Source: Balaenoptera acutorostrata
Taxonomy: Eukaryota > Chordata > Mammalia > Artiodactyla > Balaenopteridae
Assembly (NCBI RefSeq): GCF_949987535.1
Contig: NC_080081.1
Location: 35,814,428 to 35,878,427 of the forward strand
Reading direction: 5' to 3'
DNA: 64,000 bases
Under the pieces are notes generated by a model. The model did no database searches, was not told where the DNA came from, and was given only the letters and a program-made list of their open reading frames with translations. Both the position numbers and the translations under genes were made by a program. Below are positions 58,891 through 64,000 of this stretch, in pieces; positions within the stretch are counted from its first letter, which is position 1, and each line of letters opens with the position of its first letter.

Positions 58891-60967
58891 ATTTTTTAAC
58901 ATCTTTATTGGAATATAATTGCTTTACAATGTTGTGTGAGTTTCTGTTATATAACAAAGTGAATCAGCTATATGTATACATATATCCCCATATCCCCTCC
59001 CTCCTGAGCCTCCCTCACCCTCCCTATCCCACCTTTCTAGGTCTTGCAAAGCACTGAGCTTATCTCTCTGTGCTGTCCTGCTGCTTTCCACTAGCTATCT
59101 ATTTCACATTTAGTAGTGTATATAACTCCATGCTACTCTCACTTCGCCCCAGCTTCCCCCTCCCCCCATCTCCTCAAATCCACTCTCTATGTCTATTTCT
59201 TTATTCCTGCCCTGCCACTAGATTCATCAGTACCATTTTTTTTTTTAGATTCCATATATATGCATTAGCATACAGTATTTATTTCTCTCCTTCTGACTTA
59301 TTTCACTCTGTATGACAGACTGTAGGTCCATCCACATCTCTACAAATAACTCAATTTCGTTTCCTTCTATGGCTGAGTAATATTCCATTGTATATACGTG
59401 CCACATCTTCTTTATCCATTCATCTGTCGATGGACACATAGGTTGCTTCCTTGTCCTGGCTGTTGTAAATAGTGCTGCAATGAACATTGAGGTACATGTC
59501 TCTTTCTGAATTATGGTTTTCTCAGGGTATAGGCCCAGTAGTGGGACTGCTGGGTCATATGGCAGTTCTATTTTTAGAATTTTAAGGACCTCCATACTGT
59601 TCTACAAAGTGGCTGTATCAATTTACATTCCCACCAACAGTGAAAGAGGGTTCCCTTTTCTCTACACCCACTCCAGCATTTATTGTTAATAGATATTTTG
59701 ATGATGGCCATTCTGACCAGTGTGATGTGCAACATCATTGTGGTTTTGATTTGCATTTCTCTAATGATTAGTGATGTGGAACATCCTTTCATGTGTTTGC
59801 TGGCAATCTGTATATCTTCTTTGGAGAAATGTCTATTTAGGTCTTCCACCCATTTTTGGATTGGGTGGTTTGTTTTATTGATATTGACCTACATGAGCTG
59901 CTTTCATATTTTGGAGATTGATCCTTTGTTAGTTGCTTTGTTTGCAAATATTTTCTCCCATTCTGAGAGGTGTCTTTTTGTCTTGTTTATGGTTTCCTTT
60001 GCTGTGCAAAAGCTTTTAAGTTTCATTAAGTCCCATTTGTTTATTTTTGTTTTTATTTCCATTTCTCTAGGAGGTGGGTCAAAAAGGATCTTGCTGTGAT
60101 TTATGTCATAGAGTGTTCTGCCTATGTTTTCCTCTAAGAGTTTTATAGTGCCTGGCCTTACATTTAGGTCTTTAATCGATTTTGAGTATGGTGTTAGGAA
60201 GTGTTCTAATTTCATTCTTTTACATGTAGCTGTCCAGTTTTCCCAGCACCACTTATTGAAGAGGCTGTCTTTTCTCCATTGTATATTCTTGCTTCCTTTG
60301 TCAAAGATAAATTGACCATATATGTGTGGGTTTTTCTCTGGGATTTCTATCCTGTTCCATTGATCCATATTTTTGTTTTGTTGCCAGTACCGTACTGTCT
60401 TGATTACTGTAGCTTTGTAGTATAGTCTGAAGTCAGGGAGCCTGATTCCTCCAGCTCCATTTTTCTTTCTCAAGACTGCTTTAGTTATTTGGGGTCTTTT
60501 GTGTTTCTATACAAACTGTAAAATGTTCTGTTCTGGTGCTGTGAAAAATGCCATTGGTAGTTTGATAGGGATTGCCTTGAATCTGTACATTGCTTTGGGT
60601 AGTGCAGTCATTTTCACAATGTTGATTCTTCCAATCCAAGAACATGGTATATCTCTCCATTTGTTTTTATTGTCTTTGATTTCTTTCATCAGTGACATAG
60701 TTTTCTGCATAGAGGTCTTTTCCCCCTTTGGTAGGTTTATTCCTAGGTATTTTATTCTTTTTGTTGCAACGGTAAATGAGAGTGTTTCCTTAATTTCTCT
60801 TTCAGACTTTTTGTTGTTAGTTATAGGAATGCAAGCAATTTCTGCATTAATATGTATCCTGCTGCTTTACCAAATTCATTGATTAGCTCTAGTAGTTTTC
60901 TGGTAGCATCTTTAGAATTCTCTGTGTACCGTATCATGTCATTTGCAAAAAGTGACAGTTTTACTTT

Positions 60968-61340
60968 GTTTTTTTAATTAATTTATTTATTTATTTTTGG
61001 CTGCATTGGGTTTTCGTTGCTGTGTGTAGGCTTTCTCTAGTTGTGGCGAACGGGGGCTACTCTTGTTGCAGCACACAGGCTTCTCACTGTGGTGGCCCCT
61101 CTTGTTGCAGAGCACAGGCTCTAGGCATGTGGGCTTCAGTAGTTGTGGCACGTGGGCTCAGTAGTTGTGGCACGTGTGCTCACTAGTTGTGGCTCAAGAG
61201 CTCTTGAGCGCAGGCTCAGTATTTGTGGCACATGGGTCTAGCTGATCTGCAGCATGTGGGATCTTCCCAGACCAGGGCTTGAACCCATGTCCAGTGCATT
61301 GGCAGGAGGATTCTTAACCACTGCACCACCAGGGAAGCCC
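60968..61340 (-). mobile_element. CHR-type SINE (SINE-6) inserted in L1-C
   Basis: Reverse-oriented copy with its tail at the left ('aattaatttatttatttatt' 60976 on) and its head at the right ('ccaccagggaagccc', ending 61340). A 5-6-bp target duplication, tactt, lies at 60962-60966 and 61341-61345. At 373 bp it is longer than the 300-bp copies because a 22-bp unit (agtagttgtggcacgtgggc…) is repeated three times at 61138, 61160 and 61182, with a partial fourth near 61214. Well diverged, hence an older copy. Confidence 0.92.
61138..61203. repeat. 22-bp tandem repeat inside SINE-6
   Basis: Three units starting at 61138, 61160 and 61182 with 'agttgtggc' in each. Confidence 0.85.
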
Positions 61341-63452
61341 TACTTCTTCTTTTCTGATATGGATTTCTTTTTCTTCTCTGATCGCTGTGGCTAAAATTTC
61401 CAAAATTATGTCAGATAATAGTGGTGAGAGTGGGCACCCTTGTTTTGTTCCTCATCTTAGAGGAAATGGTTTCAGTTTTTCACCATTGAGAAAGATTTTG
61501 GCTGTGGGTTTGTCATATATAGCCTTTATTATGTTGAGGTAGGTTCTTTCTATGCCACTTTCTGGAGAGTTTTTATCATAAATGGGTGTGAATTTTGTTG
61601 AAATATTTTTCTGCATCTTTTGTGATTAGCATATGGTTTTTCTCCTTCAATTTGTTCATAAGGTGTATCACATTGATTGATTTGCATATATTGAAGAATC
61701 CTTGCATTCCATGGATAAACTCACCTTGATCATGGTGTATGATCCTTTTAATGTGCTGTTGGATTCTGTTTGCTAGTATTTTGTTGAGGATTTTTGCATC
61801 TATGTTCATCAGTGACATTGGCCTGTACTTTTCTTTCTTTGTGACATCTTTGTCTGGTTTTGGTATCAGGGTGATGGTGGCCTTGTAGAGAGAGTTTGGG
61901 AGTGTTCCTCCCTCTGCTATATTTTGGAAGAGTTTGAGAAGCATAGGTGTTAGCTCTTCTCTAAGGGTTTGATAGAATTCGCCTGTGAATCCATCTGGTC
62001 CTGGGCTTTTCTTTGTTGGAAGATTTTTAATCACAATTTCAATTTCAGTGCTTATGATTTGTCTGTTTATATTTTCTATTGCTTCCTGGTTCAGTCTTGG
62101 AAGGTTGTACTTTTCTAAGAATTTGTCCATTTCTTCCAGGTTGTCCATTTTATTGGCAGAGAGTTGCTCGTAGTAGTCTCTCATGATCCTTTGTATTTCT
62201 GCAGTGTCAGTTGTTACTTATCCTTTTCCATTTTTATTTCTGTTGATTTGAGCCTTCCCTCTTCTTTTGTTGATGAGTCTGGCTAATGGTTTATCAATAT
62301 CGTTTACCTTCTCAAAGAACCAGCTTTTATTTTTATTGATCTTTGCTGTTATTTCCTTCATTTCTTTTTCATTTATTTCTGATCTGATCTTCATGATTTC
62401 TTTCCTTCTGTTAACTTTGGGGTTTTTTGTTCTTCTTTCTCTAATTGCTTTAGGTGTAAGGTTAGGGGGTTTATTTGAGATTTTTCTTGTTTCATGAGGT
62501 AGGATTTCATTGCTGTAAACTTCCCTCTTAGAACTGCTTTTGCTGCATCCCATAGGTTTTCGGTCATTGTGTTTTCATTGTCATTTTTCCCCTAGGTATT
62601 TTTTGATTACCTCTTTGACTTCTTCAGTGATTTATTGGTTATTTAGTAGCATATGGTTTAGTCTCCATGTGTTTGTATTTTTTACAGTTTTTTTTTCCTG
62701 TAATTGATATCTAGTCTCATAGTGTTGTGGTCAAAAAAGATACTTGATATGATTTCAATTTTCTTAAATATACCAAGGGTTGATTTGTGACCCAATACAT
62801 GATCTATCCTGGGGAATGTTCCATGTGCACTTGAGAAGAAAGTGCATTCTGTTGTCTTGGTTGGAATGCCCTATAAATATCACTTAAGTCCATCTTGTTT
62901 AATGTGTCATTTAAAGCTTGTGTTTCCTTATTTATTTTCATTTTGGATGATCTGTCCATTGGTGAAAGTGAGGTGTTAAAGTCCCCTACTATTATTGTGT
63001 TTACTGTTGATTTTCCCTTTTATGGCTGTTACATTTGCCTTAAGTATCAAAGTGTTCCTATGTTGGTTGCATAAATATTTACAATTGTTATATCTTCTTC
63101 TTGGATTGATCCCTTGATCAGTATGTAGTGTCCTTCTTTGTCTCTTTATTTTAAAGTCTATTTTGTCTGAGAATTGCTACTCCAGCTTTCTTTTGATTTG
63201 AATTTGCATGGAATAAATTTTTCCATCCCCACTTTCAGTCTGTGTGTGTCCCTAGGTCTGAAGTGGGTCTCTTGTAGACAGCATATATATGGGTCTTTTT
63301 TGTGTACCCATCCAGCCAGTCTGTGTCTTTTGGTTGGAAAATTTAATCCATTTACATTTAAGGTAATTATCGATATGTATGATCTTATTATCATTTTCTT
63401 AATTGTTTTGGGTTTATTATTGTAGGTCTTTTCCTTCTTTTGTGTTTCCCTC

Positions 63453-64000
63453 CTAGAGAAATTCCTTTAGTATTTGTTGTGAATCTGGTTTGGTGGTGCT
63501 GAATTCTCTTCACTCTTGTTTGTCTGTAAAGGTTTTAATTTCTCCATTGAATCTGAATGAGATCCTTGCTGGGTAGAGTAATCTTGGTTGTAGGATGTAG
63601 GTTCCCTTTCATCACTTTAAATACGTCCTGCCACTCCCTTCTGGCTTGCAGAGTTTCTGCTGAGAGATCAGCTGCTAAGCTTATGGGGATTCCCTTGTAT
63701 GTTTATTTGTTGCTTTTCCCTTGCTGCTTTTAATATTTTATCTTTGTATTTAATTTTTGATAGTTTGATTAATATGTGTCTTGGCATGTTTCTCCTTGGG
63801 TTTATCCTGTATGGGACTCTCTGCACTTCCTGGACTTGATTGAGTATTTCCTTTCCCATATTAGGGAAGTTTTTGACTATAATCTCATATTTTCTCAGAC
63901 CCTTTCTTTTCCTCTTCTTCTTCTTGGACACTTGTCCTCCGAATGTTGGTGCATTTAATGTTGTCTCATAGGTCTCTGAGACTGTCTTCATTTCTTTTCA
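63453..64000 (-). pseudogene. L1-C ORF1 pseudogene, 3' part (cut by window end)
   Basis: The equivalent of the ORF1 stop (TAG) is at 63453-63455, and the coding part extends past 64000. A 107-codon frame, 63991-63668, keeps 'NFPNMGKEILNQVQEVQRVP' and 'LSKIKYKDKILKAAREKQQI', typical of the RNA-binding core, but is followed by a frameshift before the C-terminal domain. Confidence 0.85.

Larger units (their letters stand above)
59245..63394 (-). pseudogene. L1-C ORF2 pseudogene (split by SINE-6)
   Basis: Starts at an ATG at 63394 and ends at TAA 59245-59247; 3777 bp remain after removing the SINE, about 40 bp shorter than in L1-A. The endonuclease start (63394-63158) keeps LNVNGLN and CLQETHF, and a GDFN-equivalent is encoded near 62975. 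The RT pieces 62553-62218 and 62184-61576 hold '[14 protein letters not shown]' and '[20 protein letters not shown]'. The catalytic FADD has become FAND at about 60939-60950, losing a metal-binding aspartate. C-terminal pieces are 60710-60507, 60473-59904, 59849-59574 and 59595-59245 (with '[18 protein letters not shown]'). Confidence 0.93.
58892..64000 (-). mobile_element. L1 retrotransposon L1-C, interrupted and truncated by the window edge
   Basis: Third minus-strand L1, with 3'UTR from about 58892 (aacatctttattgg with AATAAA on the sense strand), ORF2 and most of ORF1, continuing past 64000. A SINE splits ORF2 at 60968-61340. Multiple stops, frameshifts and small deletions. The left target duplication cannot be checked because the other end is outside. 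Confidence 0.95.

Noticed and set aside
1..64000. A novel multi-gene system
   Set aside because: No cluster of intact genes exists in the window; every long coding trace is assignable to L1, hAT or SINE/LTR sequence or is unsupported.

Overview
This window is mammalian nuclear DNA, most likely from a whale or dolphin (or a close cetartiodactyl relative). I see no functional protein-coding gene, rRNA, tRNA or CRISPR array. The lineage call rests on several near-intact ~300-bp tRNA-derived SINEs of the CHR type (5' end ggcttccctggtggcgcagt, pol III B box ggttcgagccc, A-rich AAATAAAT tail), on L1 elements whose 3' ends are of the cetartiodactyl type, and on the absence of ruminant-specific BovB/Bov-tA sequence. 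The base composition is AT-rich and intergenic- or deep-intron-like.

Layout. 1-8.8 kb: AT-rich DNA with old repeats (L2, MIR), a relict hAT (Charlie-like) DNA transposon at about 6.2-7.7 kb and a very short L1 3' end. 8.85-9.48 kb: two CHR SINEs inserted head to head. 9.5-15.7 kb: old L2/MIR fragments, an ERV-type solo LTR at 13.1-13.6 kb and a third SINE. 15.7-23.4 kb: a full-length minus-strand L1 (L1-A) with 13-bp target-site duplications. 23.4-28.4 kb: older L1 pieces, a solo LTR, a SINE and unresolved old repeat. 28.4-35.6 kb: a second full-length minus-strand L1 (L1-B). 35.6-37.6 kb: old repeat plus a GC-rich orphan L1 5'UTR. 37.6-44.1 kb: microsatellites and several decayed L1 fragments in both orientations. 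44.1-58.9 kb: mostly low-copy-looking AT-rich DNA with L2/MIR/L1M remnants, two SINEs, a candidate CTCF site and a second solo LTR related to the one at 26 kb but inverted. 58.9-64.0 kb: a third minus-strand L1 (L1-C), interrupted by a SINE and running off the window end.

How it works together. The history is one of L1-driven retrotransposition. The L1s supply (or supplied) the endonuclease/reverse transcriptase that copied themselves and the SINEs in trans; the target-site duplications and TTTT/AA insertion points of several copies can be read directly. All three large L1s are inactivated by stops, frameshifts or catalytic substitutions. The most noteworthy points are the head-to-head SINE pair that appears to have used one endonuclease site in both orientations, a SINE carrying a short 3'-transduced tag, lineage-specific expansion of the L1-A 5'UTR, and a strong CTCF-like motif. 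I found no convincing evidence of a novel biological system. All identifications are by eye from remembered consensus features; boundaries of old repeats are approximate.
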